64,000 bases of DNA from Bifidobacterium catenulatum PV20-2 (lineage in GTDB: Bacteria > Actinomycetota > Actinomycetes > Actinomycetales > Bifidobacteriaceae), in contig NZ_CP007456.1 in the NCBI RefSeq assembly GCF_000800455.1, forward strand, positions 1,612,001-1,676,000, in the 5' to 3' direction. The position numbers were made by a program, and so were the translations under genes. Position 1 is the stretch's first letter. Each line of letters begins with the position of its first letter. Under the pieces are notes generated by a model that saw only the letters and a list, made by a program, of their open reading frames with translations, was not told the DNA's origin and made no database searches. This document shows positions 27,121 to 36,758 of the stretch, one piece after another.

Positions 27121-27834
27121 GTGAGCACCGTCCCATTCACACCCAAAAAGGATGCTGAGCGTCCGGATGAAAGCACGCTGACCGATCGCCAGCGCAAGGT
27201 GCTCGGCGCCATCAAAAAGCATCTGGCGGAACAGGGTTTCGCCCCTTCGTTCCGCGAAATCGGCGAAGCCGCAGGGCTGAAAAGTCCGTCATCCGTCAAA
27301 CACCAGCTGCAAGTGCTTGACGAAAAGGGTTTTATTCGCATGAATGCGAACAAGGGCAGGGCTATTGAAGTCGTAAGCTTTGACGATGAATCCTCGCCGA
27401 ACAAGGTGGCACGGGTCATTCCATTCCCAGGCCAATCCGATTCCAGCGGTTCCATCATGGCCTCACGAGATGTTCCTTTGGTGGGGCGCATCGCCGCGGG
27501 AGTGCCCATCACCGCCGAACAGCATGTGGACGATGTGATGCGACTGCCCGAACGGCTCACCGGTACCGGAAATCTGTTCATGCTTGAGGTGCACGGCGAT
27601 TCCATGATCGACGCGGCCATTTGCGACGGCGATTTTGTGGTGGTACGCGAGCAGAATACCGCGGAGAACGGAGATATTGTGGCGGCACTGCTCGACGATG
27701 AGGCCACAGTGAAGACGTTCCGCAAGGATCACGGTCATGTCTGGCTCATTCCGCACAATCCCGCTTACTCCCCCATTGATGGCACGCATGCTGAAATCAT
27801 GGGCAAGGTGGTTACCGTACTCCGCAAGATCTAA
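27121..27834 (+). CDS. lexA: SOS repressor LexA
   Basis: LexA (237 residues) represses DNA damage genes until RecA filaments trigger its self-cleavage. The N-terminal winged helix has LTDRQRKVLGAIKKHLAEQGFAPSFREIGEAAGLKSPSSVKHQL. The Ala-Gly cleavage site is in VGRIAAGVPIT. The catalytic Ser is in GDSMIDAAICDGDFVVV, and the Lys is in ALLDDEATVKTF. Translation starts at GTG behind aaaggag. The size fits actinobacterial LexA, with a linker longer than in E. coli. A clear operator lies upstream and a long bidirectional terminator downstream. Confidence 0.97.
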   Translation: MSTVPFTPKKDAERPDESTLTDRQRKVLGAIKKHLAEQGFAPSFREIGEAAGLKSPSSVKHQLQVLDEKGFIRMNANKGRAIEVVSFDDESSPNKVARVIPFPGQSDSSGSIMASRDVPLVGRIAAGVPITAEQHVDDVMRLPERLTGTGNLFMLEVHGDSMIDAAICDGDFVVVREQNTAENGDIVAALLDDEATVKTFRKDHGHVWLIPHNPAYSPIDGTHAEIMGKVVTVLRKI

Positions 27835-27860
27835 GGCATAATGATCGTCTCGCCCTTTAC

Positions 27861-27920
27861 AAAACCGCGCTTTTGGACGTGAAGTCAAACATTTGATTTC
27901 ACGTCCAAAAGCGCGGTTTT
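27861..27920. terminator. Bidirectional terminator between lexA and the CDF transporter gene
   Basis: Perfect 23-bp arms (27861-27883 and 27898-27920) begin with aaaa and end with tttt. The loop region can pair further (tcaaa / tttga). It serves the converging lexA and transporter genes. Confidence 0.9.
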
Positions 27921-27944
27921 TCATAACACAGCAGGCTTCGTTGG

Positions 27945-28880
27945 TCAGGAATGCATTTCGGATTTGCTCGCCGAACTGTACCCCTCCGGTTCGAGCTGGA
28001 AGGTAGTGTGTGGCACTGATACGGGGAAATGCTCACGCAGACAGCCCTGTAGTTGGGCGAGTATTTCCGCAGCCTCCTTCATGGTGAGGTCTCGTTCGAC
28101 CACGACATGTGCCATGAGGATCGGCATGCCGGTGGATACGGTGCTGGCGTGAAGGTCGTGCACGGCAATAACATGTGGCACTTGTTCCAAATGGGCCCGC
28201 ACTTCGTCAAGGTCAAGTCCGTTGGGCGTTTCTTCCAAGAGCACGCGGACCGCATTGTGCAGGAGCTTGATGGCGCGTGGAATCATCATGAGCGCGATGA
28301 TGCCGCCGGCAACCGCGTCGAAGCCGGCCCAGCCGGTGCAGATGAGTACGATTGCCGATACGATTACGGTTACGGATCCCAGGGCATCGTTCATAACTTC
28401 GAGGAACGCCGCTTTCATGTTCATGTTGTCTTCGCTTTGCGATGCGAGGATGAAGATTGATCCGACGTTGGCGGCAAGGCCGAGTATACCCATGAAGAGC
28501 AATAGTCGCACATCGTTTATTTCGTCAGCAGCTCCTCCGAAAAGTCTCATGCCTGCTTCCACGAGAGCGTAGATGCCGACGATGAAGAGTATGAGGGCTC
28601 CGACTGCCGCGGTGAGCACTTCGAGCCGTGCCCATCCCCAAGTGCGTTTGTTGCTGGGTTTGCGTTGCATCAGTATCGCAGTGACGGTTGATGCGATGAG
28701 TACGGACATGTCAGTGAGCATATGGCCTGCATCTACGAGCAGTGCCAATGATCCGGTGATGATTGCGCTGACGACTTCCGCGATGAATACAGTCGAGGTG
28801 AGCCCCAGTGACATCATGAGTCGTTTTTGATGTTCTGCTCCCGTGTTCGCCATTGTTCCGTACGTGTGGTCATGTGCCAT
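27945..28880 (-). CDS. Cation diffusion facilitator (zinc/divalent metal efflux)
   Basis: This 311-residue CDF protein exports divalent cations such as Zn2+ by proton antiport across the membrane. Six hydrophobic segments are visible. The metal site shows HxxxD in ALLVDAGHMLTDMSVLIA (helix II) and the second half in EVMNDALGSVTVIVSAIVL (helix V, N-D rather than H-D). The C-terminal cytoplasmic domain has the ferredoxin-like fold seen in family members (VHDLHASTVSTGMPILMAHVVVE). The His-rich loop is absent. A 21-bp imperfect palindrome lies just upstream and could be a metal-responsive operator. The N/D pair leaves the preferred metal open, with Zn, Cd, Co or Mn all possible. Confidence 0.92.
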   Translation of the reverse strand: MAHDHTYGTMANTGAEHQKRLMMSLGLTSTVFIAEVVSAIITGSLALLVDAGHMLTDMSVLIASTVTAILMQRKPSNKRTWGWARLEVLTAAVGALILFIVGIYALVEAGMRLFGGAADEINDVRLLLFMGILGLAANVGSIFILASQSEDNMNMKAAFLEVMNDALGSVTVIVSAIVLICTGWAGFDAVAGGIIALMMIPRAIKLLHNAVRVLLEETPNGLDLDEVRAHLEQVPHVIAVHDLHASTVSTGMPILMAHVVVERDLTMKEAAEILAQLQGCLREHFPVSVPHTTFQLEPEGYSSASKSEMHS

Positions 28881-28915
28881 GTATGCAATCCTTCAACCTA
28901 ATTAATTGAGGAACT

Positions 28916-28936
28916 TATTGAAATTGTTTCTCAATA
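28916..28936. promoter_or_regulatory. Imperfect palindrome upstream of the CDF gene
   Basis: TATTGA and TCAATA arms flank a 9-bp centre (aattgtttc), 35-56 bp upstream of the start codon. Its position and AT-rich symmetric form suggest a repressor operator. The binding protein is not known. Confidence 0.4.
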
Positions 28937-28963
28937 CCATTTTCATTGCTTGTAAAACGCAAG

Positions 28964-28988
28964 AAACCCCAGCCAAAGGCTGGGGTTT
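28964..28988 (-). terminator. Stem-loop downstream of ldh on the minus strand
   Basis: A perfect 11-bp stem (aaaccccagcc / ggctggggttt) with an aaa loop. It would also end read-through from ldh before the CDF promoter. Confidence 0.75.
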
Positions 28989-29049
28989 CCGTTATTTCTG
29001 CTTGCAGTCTAACGACTCATCATCCGTCTGTCAATAGTCAAAACAAACA

Positions 29050-29154
29050 AAAAACGCAGCAACGCTTGCATCGGCAAGGCACACAAGACGAAGGCGTGCA
29101 AAAGTACGTCGAATTCCGTGTAACGCAGCTGACGCTCCGTTACCGCGTTTTTTA
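29050..29154. other. Multi-branched structured element after ldh
   Basis: A closing stem of aaaaacgc / gcgttttt encloses an inner aacg/cgtt pairing and three smaller hairpins: cttgc-atcg-gcaag at 29066-29079, gcac/gtgc at 29080-29100, and gtaacg/cgttac at 29121-29144. The minus-strand copy ends in a T-run right after the ldh stop region. It is at least an ldh terminator. The cloverleaf-like shape is unusual for that role. Confidence 0.5.
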
Positions 29155-30177
<1,023 letters not shown>

Positions 30178-30195
30178 TCATCTTTACTTTATCCA

Positions 30196-30222
30196 TACAG
30201 CATGACGTTTTGACATGCTGTA
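30196..30222. repeat. Inverted repeat in the ldh leader
   Basis: Arms TACAGCATG and CATGCTGTA flank a 9-nt centre, 79-105 bp upstream of the ldh start. It may be an operator or leader hairpin. Confidence 0.5.
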
Positions 30223-30266
30223 ACACGACTTGCAAGTACTGAAAAAGTGATTTGCCTCACAAAGTA

Positions 30267-30280
30267 TGTGAGCGCTCACA
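30267..30280. promoter_or_regulatory. Perfect LacI-family operator upstream of ldh
   Basis: The sequence tgtgagcgctcaca is a perfect 14-bp palindrome identical to the core of the symmetric lac operator. It lies 150 bp upstream of the ldh start and 40 bp beyond the hflX stop. In bifidobacteria, LacI-type global regulators (AraQ, MalR1) control glycolytic genes, so one of them is the likely ligand. Confidence 0.75.
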
Positions 30281-30319
30281 AACGCTGTGTCCGTTGCGTT
30301 GCACTGTTTTGCAAGGTTT

Positions 30320-31816
30320 TCAGCCGATTGACTGTTCCACGATTTGCGCAGCCAAATGATCGTCCACTTCCGCTTCGAGCATCATACCATCGTCACGGTA
30401 TTCGACGTTGATCACTTTGCCATATTCACGTACGCGCGACACCAGCGAACCGGCAGTGTATGGCAGCAACGCCTCGACATGCACGTTCGGCGTCGGCAGC
30501 ATGGATTCCACCTGCATACGCAGCTCGTCGACGCCTTCGCCGGAAAACGCCGACACGATGTACGCTTCTGGCATCAACGCCTCGATACGCTCGTGTGTGG
30601 CCTCATCCATACGGTCGGCCTTGTTGAACACGATAATCGTGGGAATGGTTTCGACGCCGTCGATGTCGGAAAGCACATCGTCGACCGCGTCGATTTGCGA
30701 GAACGGGTCCGGATGCGAGCCGTCCACCACATGCACGATCAGATCGGATTCGGAAACCTCCTCCAGCGTGGATTTGAACGCTTCAATCAGCTGGGTAGGC
30801 AGGCGACGCACGAACCCGACGGTATCGACGTACGCATATTGACGTCCATCTTTGGCGCGCGCCCTGCGCACTGCGGTGTCCAGTGTGGCGAACAACGCAT
30901 TCTCCACCAGTTCCGCGGAACCGGTCAGCCGATTTGTCAACGACGATTTGCCCGCATTCGTATATCCCACCACGGCAACGGTCGGCAATCCGAAACGACG
31001 GCGAGCGCCACGTTTGACGTCACGCGCGGGAGCCATCTGTTCGATCTGTTTGCGGAGTTTGGCGATTCGGCTTCGGATCACACGACGGTCCATTTCGATT
31101 TTCGTTTCGCCAGGTCCTCGCGAGCCGATGCCGGCGTCTCCTGCGGCGCGGCCGCCCGCCTGTCGTGACAGTGATCCGCCCCAGCCTCGCAGTCGTGGCA
31201 GCATGTACTGGAGTTGTGCCAGTTCCACTTGGGCTTTGCCTTCGCGAGAGGTCGCATGTTGGGCGAAAATGTCGAGGATCACGGCAGTGCGATCCACGAC
31301 CTTCACTTTGGTGGCGTCTTCCAAGGCGCGGCGTTGGCTTGGCGGCAGGTCGTCGTCCACAACGATGGTATCGGCTTCCTCTTGCGCCACGATTCCGGCG
31401 AGTTCGCGGGCTTTACCGGAGCCAACGTATGTAGCTGCGTCCGGCTTGATACGATGCTGCAGCAGGCCGTCGCATACCACGGCGCCGGCGGTTTCGGCGA
31501 GCGCGGCAAGTTCTCGCAATGATTCTTCGGCCTGTGCTTGTGTGGTTTCACGGCTGGACCACACGCCGACGAGCACGACGCGTTCGAGGCGGACTTTTCG
31601 GTATTCGACTTCGGTGACGTCTTGTATTTCGCCGAGTCCGGACACATGCTTCAACGCATTGCGGGATTCGCGTTCCTGCCATTGTTCGTCATGGGATTCG
31701 TTGAAATGGTTCTCGCCGTTGGTATCAAGCAGCACTTCGGACTGGTCGGCGAGCACTCCTGACACGTCGTTGGCGCTCATGCTATGCTCGATGTCGTTTT
31801 CTTGGCTCAATGGCAC
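30320..31816 (-). CDS. hflX: Ribosome-associated GTPase HflX
   Basis: HflX (498 residues) is a GTPase that splits stalled or stressed 70S ribosomes. The N-terminal HflX domain covers about residues 75-260 (VVLVGVWSSRETTQAQAEESLRELAAL, then ADTIVVDDDLPPSQRRALE) with the conserved loop GPGETKIEMDRRVIRSRI. The G domain has G1 AVVGYTNAGKSSLTNRLTG, G3 YVDTVGFVRRLPTQLIEAF, and G4 FNKADRMDE. An N-terminal extension of about 70 acidic residues is usual in actinobacteria. It reads away from the divergent methyltransferase gene, with 125 bp between the two starts. Confidence 0.95.
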   Translation of the reverse strand: MPLSQENDIEHSMSANDVSGVLADQSEVLLDTNGENHFNESHDEQWQERESRNALKHVSGLGEIQDVTEVEYRKVRLERVVLVGVWSSRETTQAQAEESLRELAALAETAGAVVCDGLLQHRIKPDAATYVGSGKARELAGIVAQEEADTIVVDDDLPPSQRRALEDATKVKVVDRTAVILDIFAQHATSREGKAQVELAQLQYMLPRLRGWGGSLSRQAGGRAAGDAGIGSRGPGETKIEMDRRVIRSRIAKLRKQIEQMAPARDVKRGARRRFGLPTVAVVGYTNAGKSSLTNRLTGSAELVENALFATLDTAVRRARAKDGRQYAYVDTVGFVRRLPTQLIEAFKSTLEEVSESDLIVHVVDGSHPDPFSQIDAVDDVLSDIDGVETIPTIIVFNKADRMDEATHERIEALMPEAYIVSAFSGEGVDELRMQVESMLPTPNVHVEALLPYTAGSLVSRVREYGKVINVEYRDDGMMLEAEVDDHLAAQIVEQSIG

Positions 31817-31941
31817 CTCTCACGGTTAAACTATGGTGTCTTTATTATCATCATTCTCTAGAGACATGGGTATCGGGCATTCGCCACGTGGATGAGCGTG
31901 GCTTGCGTGATACCGGAGGCGAGCGTTTGCAAGGAGTGGGT

Positions 31942-32553
31942 ATGGCACAGGCCGAACAGTATTTCGCGGCTGATCCGCAGTCGAAGGATGTACGTAAGAG
32001 GCTGCATGTTGTGTTGCGAGGCAATGAGGCCGATGTTGAGGTTTCCAATGGCGTGTTTTCCGGCAATCGCGTGGATTTGGGAACGTCCGTGCTGCTTCGT
32101 CAGGCTCCGGAGCCTCCTGAGGAGGGTACGTTCCTTGATTTGGGTTGCGGTTGGGGTCCGATTGCGTTGACACTTGGTTTTGCTTCGCCGAAGGCTGATA
32201 TTTGGGCGTTGGACGTGAATGAACGCGCGTTGGATCTGACGCGTCGCAATGCCGAGCTCAATGGTGTGAGGAACGTTCATGCGGTCACCGCCGATGAGAT
32301 CCCTTCGAATGTGACGTTTGATCTGATTTGGTCGAATCCGCCGATTCGTGTTGGCAAGGATGTGCTGCATGAGTTGTTGATGACGTGGCTGCCACGTTTG
32401 AATGCGGGTGGTGCCGCCTATTTGGTGGTGCAGAAGAATTTGGGGTCGGATTCGTTGATTCCGTGGCTTGCCACGCAGCTTGGCGATGGTTATGAGGTAA
32501 GTAAGTACGCGAGTTCGAAGGGCTTCCGCGTTATCGAGGTTATGAAGGCATGA
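31942..32553 (+). CDS. RsmC-like SAM-dependent methyltransferase
   Basis: A 203-residue class I methyltransferase from ATG 31942, chosen because of the strong Shine-Dalgarno aaggagtgg. Longer in-frame extensions to 31810 are unconserved in character. Motif I is GTFLDLGCGWGPIALTLGF. Motif II is WALDVNERALDLTRRNAELNG. The catalytic NPP motif is LIWSNPPIRVGK, as in the MTS family (RsmC/RlmG) that methylates guanine N2 in rRNA. Only the C-terminal half of RsmC is present, as in many Gram-positives, so the substrate is uncertain. The stop overlaps the hrpA start (ATGA), coupling the two. Confidence 0.85.
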   Translation: MAQAEQYFAADPQSKDVRKRLHVVLRGNEADVEVSNGVFSGNRVDLGTSVLLRQAPEPPEEGTFLDLGCGWGPIALTLGFASPKADIWALDVNERALDLTRRNAELNGVRNVHAVTADEIPSNVTFDLIWSNPPIRVGKDVLHELLMTWLPRLNAGGAAYLVVQKNLGSDSLIPWLATQLGDGYEVSKYASSKGFRVIEVMKA

Positions 32554-35500
32554 AATTCGAATATCCTTCCCAACTGCCGGTTTCCGCTGCACGTAACGAT
32601 ATTGCCGAGGCGGTGAAGTCGAGCCAAGTCGTGATTGTGTCTGGTCAGACGGGTTCCGGTAAGACCACGCAGCTGCCGAAGATTCTGTTGGAATTGGGCC
32701 GTGGATCGCATGGCAGGCAGATTGTGCACACGCAGCCGCGTAGGTTGGCCGCGCGTACCGTGGCCGAACGTATCGCCTCGGAGATGGGCGTGCGTTTGGG
32801 TGACGAGGTCGGCTATCAGGTGCGTTTCACCGATGAGAGCTCACCGAAGACCCGTCTTCGCGTGGTGACCGACGGTATTCTGTTGGCGCAGATTCAACGC
32901 GATCCGAAACTGATGCAATACGATACGATCGTTATCGACGAGGCGCACGAACGTAGTCTCAATATCGACTTTCTGCTCGGCTATTTGACTGCGCTATTGC
33001 CGAAACGCCGTGACCTGAAATTGGTAATCACGTCGGCGACGATTGATTCGGTGAAGTTCCAGGAGCATTTCGAACATGCTTTGCATACGAAAGTGCCGGT
33101 TATCGAGGTTTCGGGGCGAACCTACCCCGTGCAGGTCGTGTATGAACCGCTGGGTACCGCTCCGGCGTTGATGCGTTCCGTACCCGGTTTTGAAACGGGC
33201 GCGATGCCGGGCGATGCCGACTATGAAACGTTGTCGGCCGCTCCCGACGCGAAGGATTCCCGCGAGCCGAACGTTGACATGCCGACGGCGGTGGCGCGCG
33301 CCTGTGCCGAGTTGGTGATTCATTCGAGTCATGACCGTGGCCCGCGCGATATTCTCGTGTTCGCTTCGGGCGAGCGCGACATTCATGATTTTGAGAATGC
33401 GTTGCGTCATCATTATGGTCCGCGTGCCATTGATATGCGTCGTCCTGATGCGATTGAGATCGTGCCGCTGTTCGCGCGGTTGTCCGCCAAGGAGCAGCAT
33501 CGCGTGTTTGAGCCGCACGACCATCAGCGTATTGTGATCGCTACGAATGTGGCCGAAACGTCGTTGACGGTGCCGGGCATTCGTTATGTGGTCGACCCTG
33601 GCACCGCTCGTATTTCACGTTATTCGAAGAGCGCGAAAGTGCAACGGCTTCCGATTGAACCGATTAGTCAAGCGAGTGCGAACCAACGTTCGGGTCGTTG
33701 CGGTCGTATTGCCGATGGTATTGCGATTCGCTTGTATTCTCGTGAGGATTTCGAGACGCGCCCGGAATTCACGGAGCCTGAGATTCTGCGCACGTCGTTG
33801 GGTGCGGTCGTATTGCATATGCTGTCGGTGGGTGTGGCTCGTACCGCGCAGGATGTTACGGATTTCGGCTTTATCGATCCGCCTGATATGAAGGCGGTGT
33901 CTGACGGTTTCAATGAGTTGACCGAGTTGAAGGCCGTGGCGCGCAAGCATGGCGAGGTTGTGCTGACGCATACGGGTCGCATGCTTGCACGCATTCCGAT
34001 CGACGTGCGTTTGGGCCGTATGATCATCGAGGCTGCGAAGTCGACCACGCCGAACACGTTGGCCGCAGTGCTGGTGGTGGTCGCGTTCCTGAGTTTGCAG
34101 GATCCCCGCGAACGTCCGGATGAGAATCGTGAGGAGGCCGACCGCATTCACAACCGGTATGCCGATCCGTCCAGTGATTTTCTGACCGCGTTGAACTTGT
34201 GGGATCGCGTGTTCCAAGCTGATGGCGAGCCGAGCAATTCCGCGCTTCGTAGGATTTGCAAGACTGAGTATTTGAGTTGGCTGCGCATCCGTCAGTGGAA
34301 GGATCTGGTCACGCAGTTGCGTGAGATGTGCAAGGAATTCAAGTTCAAGGTTGGCGATCCGATTCCGGCTTCGCGTCCGCCGCTTGAGATTCGTCAGCTT
34401 CCGTCGAATCAGCAGGCTGCGCATTCGTTGTGTTGTTCGTGGGATGCGCAGGGTATTCATACGTCGATGCTTTCGGGCTTGTTGTCGATGATGGGCATGC
34501 AGATCGTGCGTGAACCGAAGGCATCTGATTTCGCTGGCTTGAAGGGCGCTGCCCGTGCGCGTGCCATGAAGCGCGCGCAGAAGATGGCGAAGAATGATTA
34601 TCAGGGTGCGCGTGGCACGCATTTCGCATTGTTCCCGGCTTCCGCGGTTGCCAAGTCGACACCGCAATGGGTGATGAGCACGGAGTTGGTGGAAACGAGC
34701 CGCTTGTGGGCGCGATATTCCGCCCAGATCGATCCTGCTTGGGCTGAACCGTTGGCGGGTTCGTTGACGCGAACCACGTATGCGGATCCGCATTGGTCAG
34801 GCTCGCGTGGTTCCGCGGTGGCGAGCGCGAAGGTACTGTTGTATGGTTTGCCAATCGTACAGGATCGTACGGTGCAGTGGGGTCGTATCAATCCGCTGGA
34901 GGCCCGTGATTTTCTGATTCGTCAGGGTTTGGTCGAGGGCGATATTCAGCAGCGGTTCTCGTATGACGATTTCATTGCGAAGAATCGCGATGTGTTGGAG
35001 GATGCCGCCGATGACGCGAGTCGTACACGTCAGATGGCGCAGACGGTCAGTGATGAGGATCTGTTCGATTTTTATAATTCGGTGATTCCCAATACTGTCA
35101 CGTCGGTTGCGGATCTTGCGAAATGGTGGAAGTCAAAGCATGATGAGCAGCCGGATTTGTTGGATTTTGATCCGGAGAAGGTGGAGCGTCTTGCTGATGC
35201 CGAGTCAGTGTCGTTGGCTGATTATCCGGATCATTGGCATACGTTAGGTACGGACGGCTCCCCTATCGATTTGCGGTTGAGTTATGTGTATGATCCGCAT
35301 GATCCAAACGATGGCGTGACCGTGCATGTGCCGTTGAAGGTGTTGTCTCGTTTGACACCGGAACAATTCACGTGGAATGTTCCCGGATTGTTGGATGAGT
35401 TGATTGTCGGCATGATCAAGTCGTTGCCGAAGACGTTGCGCGTGCAGTTTGTTCCCGCTCCTGATACGGCTCGTAAGATTCGTGCATGGATTGATGAGAG

Positions 35501-36650
35501 GTATCCGGATCTGCCTGGTTCCGGTAACCAGCAGAAGCCGAATCTTGCTCCTGCCAATGCAGAGGGTGTGGCCGCGTGGCCGGATCTGCCTCATACGTTC
35601 ACGCAGGCGGCAATCAGCATCGTTGGCGCGCAGATTCACCCTGAAGTGTTGACTGGTGAATTGTGGAGCAAGCTCACGCCGTATTTGCGCGTGACGTTCT
35701 CGGTGGAGCAGCAGTTGCCTCCGAGTCGCAAGAGTCAGCATGGCAGGCGTCATGCGCGGGGCCCTGTCAAGGTGCTTGGCTCGGGCAAATCGTTGGTGGA
35801 GTTGCAGCGCAAGTTTGCGGAGCAAGCTGAGGCTTCCGCACGGCAGATGGTAAAGAAGCAGGCGGAAAACGCTGGAAATCAGGGCAAGCTTGTGGAGCAG
35901 GCCAATCTGCTGCATAAGGCTGGTGCCACTACCGAAACTCGTTCCACCATGCTGTGGCGCGGTGCGCTTGATGTTTTGCGTATGCCGAGCGAACGTATTT
36001 CGTCGCGTTGGTTGGGTGCGGAGGCGTTGATGTTGGCGTCCGCGCCATATCAGTCCACGAAGGATCTTACTGAGGATCTGCAGTTGGCTGCGGTGAAGCG
36101 TTTGCTGCCGAATGTTGACGAATTGCCGGATGATGAGGCGTTGGCGAATGCGGTGCTTGATGTGCGTGAAGTGTTCGAAGATACCGTATACGCGGTTGCG
36201 CATGATGTGATCGCTATTTTGAAGCGGTATGCGGAGGTTGATAAAGCCGTGTCAGGCAAGGCTGATCTGCCGATGTTGAGTGTTTTGCAGTCGATTCGTG
36301 AGCATATCGCCACGCTGGTGTATCCGGGATTCATTGGTAAGACTCCCCCAGATGCGTTGGCGTCGATTGAACGGTATCTGCATGCTGACATGCTTCGTTT
36401 AGGTAAGGCGAAGAACGACAAGAATCGTGATGTGCGTTGGGCTTGGGAGGCTGATGAGGCCAAGCAGTTGGCTGACAAGGCCATGGCGAAGGCCGAGCGT
36501 GAGCCTGCAGGTCCGCGTCATGAGGCGTTGATGAAGCAGGCGGCCACCGCACGTTGGATGCTTGAGGAATTCTACGTATCACTGTGGGCGCAGGAACTGG
36601 GCACGCCGAAGCCAATCAGCCTGCAGCGCATCAAGAAAGCGTTGAGCTAA
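32550..36650 (+). CDS. hrpA: ATP-dependent RNA helicase HrpA (DEAH box)
   Basis: This 1366-residue DEAH-box helicase acts on RNA; E. coli HrpA helps rescue collided or stalled ribosomes. Motif I is VSGQTGSGKTTQLPKILLELG, motif II is VIDEAHERSLNIDFLLGYL, motif III is SATIDSVKF, and motif VI is QRSGRCGRI. The winged-helix/ratchet and OB-fold (DUF1605) region follows to about residue 700. The large C-terminal DUF3418 domain then contains HFALFPASAV, LPIVQDRTVQWGR and PDLPHTFTQAAISIVGAQIHPE. Length agrees with the family (about 1300). Its ATG overlaps the methyltransferase stop. A stem-loop follows its stop codon. Confidence 0.95.
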   Translation: MKFEYPSQLPVSAARNDIAEAVKSSQVVIVSGQTGSGKTTQLPKILLELGRGSHGRQIVHTQPRRLAARTVAERIASEMGVRLGDEVGYQVRFTDESSPKTRLRVVTDGILLAQIQRDPKLMQYDTIVIDEAHERSLNIDFLLGYLTALLPKRRDLKLVITSATIDSVKFQEHFEHALHTKVPVIEVSGRTYPVQVVYEPLGTAPALMRSVPGFETGAMPGDADYETLSAAPDAKDSREPNVDMPTAVARACAELVIHSSHDRGPRDILVFASGERDIHDFENALRHHYGPRAIDMRRPDAIEIVPLFARLSAKEQHRVFEPHDHQRIVIATNVAETSLTVPGIRYVVDPGTARISRYSKSAKVQRLPIEPISQASANQRSGRCGRIADGIAIRLYSREDFETRPEFTEPEILRTSLGAVVLHMLSVGVARTAQDVTDFGFIDPPDMKAVSDGFNELTELKAVARKHGEVVLTHTGRMLARIPIDVRLGRMIIEAAKSTTPNTLAAVLVVVAFLSLQDPRERPDENREEADRIHNRYADPSSDFLTALNLWDRVFQADGEPSNSALRRICKTEYLSWLRIRQWKDLVTQLREMCKEFKFKVGDPIPASRPPLEIRQLPSNQQAAHSLCCSWDAQGIHTSMLSGLLSMMGMQIVREPKASDFAGLKGAARARAMKRAQKMAKNDYQGARGTHFALFPASAVAKSTPQWVMSTELVETSRLWARYSAQIDPAWAEPLAGSLTRTTYADPHWSGSRGSAVASAKVLLYGLPIVQDRTVQWGRINPLEARDFLIRQGLVEGDIQQRFSYDDFIAKNRDVLEDAADDASRTRQMAQTVSDEDLFDFYNSVIPNTVTSVADLAKWWKSKHDEQPDLLDFDPEKVERLADAESVSLADYPDHWHTLGTDGSPIDLRLSYVYDPHDPNDGVTVHVPLKVLSRLTPEQFTWNVPGLLDELIVGMIKSLPKTLRVQFVPAPDTARKIRAWIDERYPDLPGSGNQQKPNLAPANAEGVAAWPDLPHTFTQAAISIVGAQIHPEVLTGELWSKLTPYLRVTFSVEQQLPPSRKSQHGRRHARGPVKVLGSGKSLVELQRKFAEQAEASARQMVKKQAENAGNQGKLVEQANLLHKAGATTETRSTMLWRGALDVLRMPSERISSRWLGAEALMLASAPYQSTKDLTEDLQLAAVKRLLPNVDELPDDEALANAVLDVREVFEDTVYAVAHDVIAILKRYAEVDKAVSGKADLPMLSVLQSIREHIATLVYPGFIGKTPPDALASIERYLHADMLRLGKAKNDKNRDVRWAWEADEAKQLADKAMAKAEREPAGPRHEALMKQAATARWMLEEFYVSLWAQELGTPKPISLQRIKKALS

Positions 36651-36670
36651 CGCATATCATCCTTCGTATT

Positions 36671-36715
36671 CCATTGCCGTCGATACTTGCAGTTTTCCAG
36701 TATTGACGGCAATGG
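36671..36715. terminator. Stem-loop after hrpA
   Basis: A 17-bp stem (ccattgccgtcgatact / agtattgacggcaatgg) has a single G-T wobble and an 11-nt loop. It is between converging hrpA and the permease gene and likely marks the boundary of the accessory region. No T-run is visible. Confidence 0.65.
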
Positions 36716-36758
36716 GACCTAACGAAATCATTCTCAACCGAACCATGGTTAGCGATGT

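Noticed and set aside
33615..34793. 392-codon ORF opposite hrpA
   Set aside because: Composition is Arg/Thr/His rich without domain features. The hrpA frame on the other strand has DEAH-box and DUF3418 motifs.
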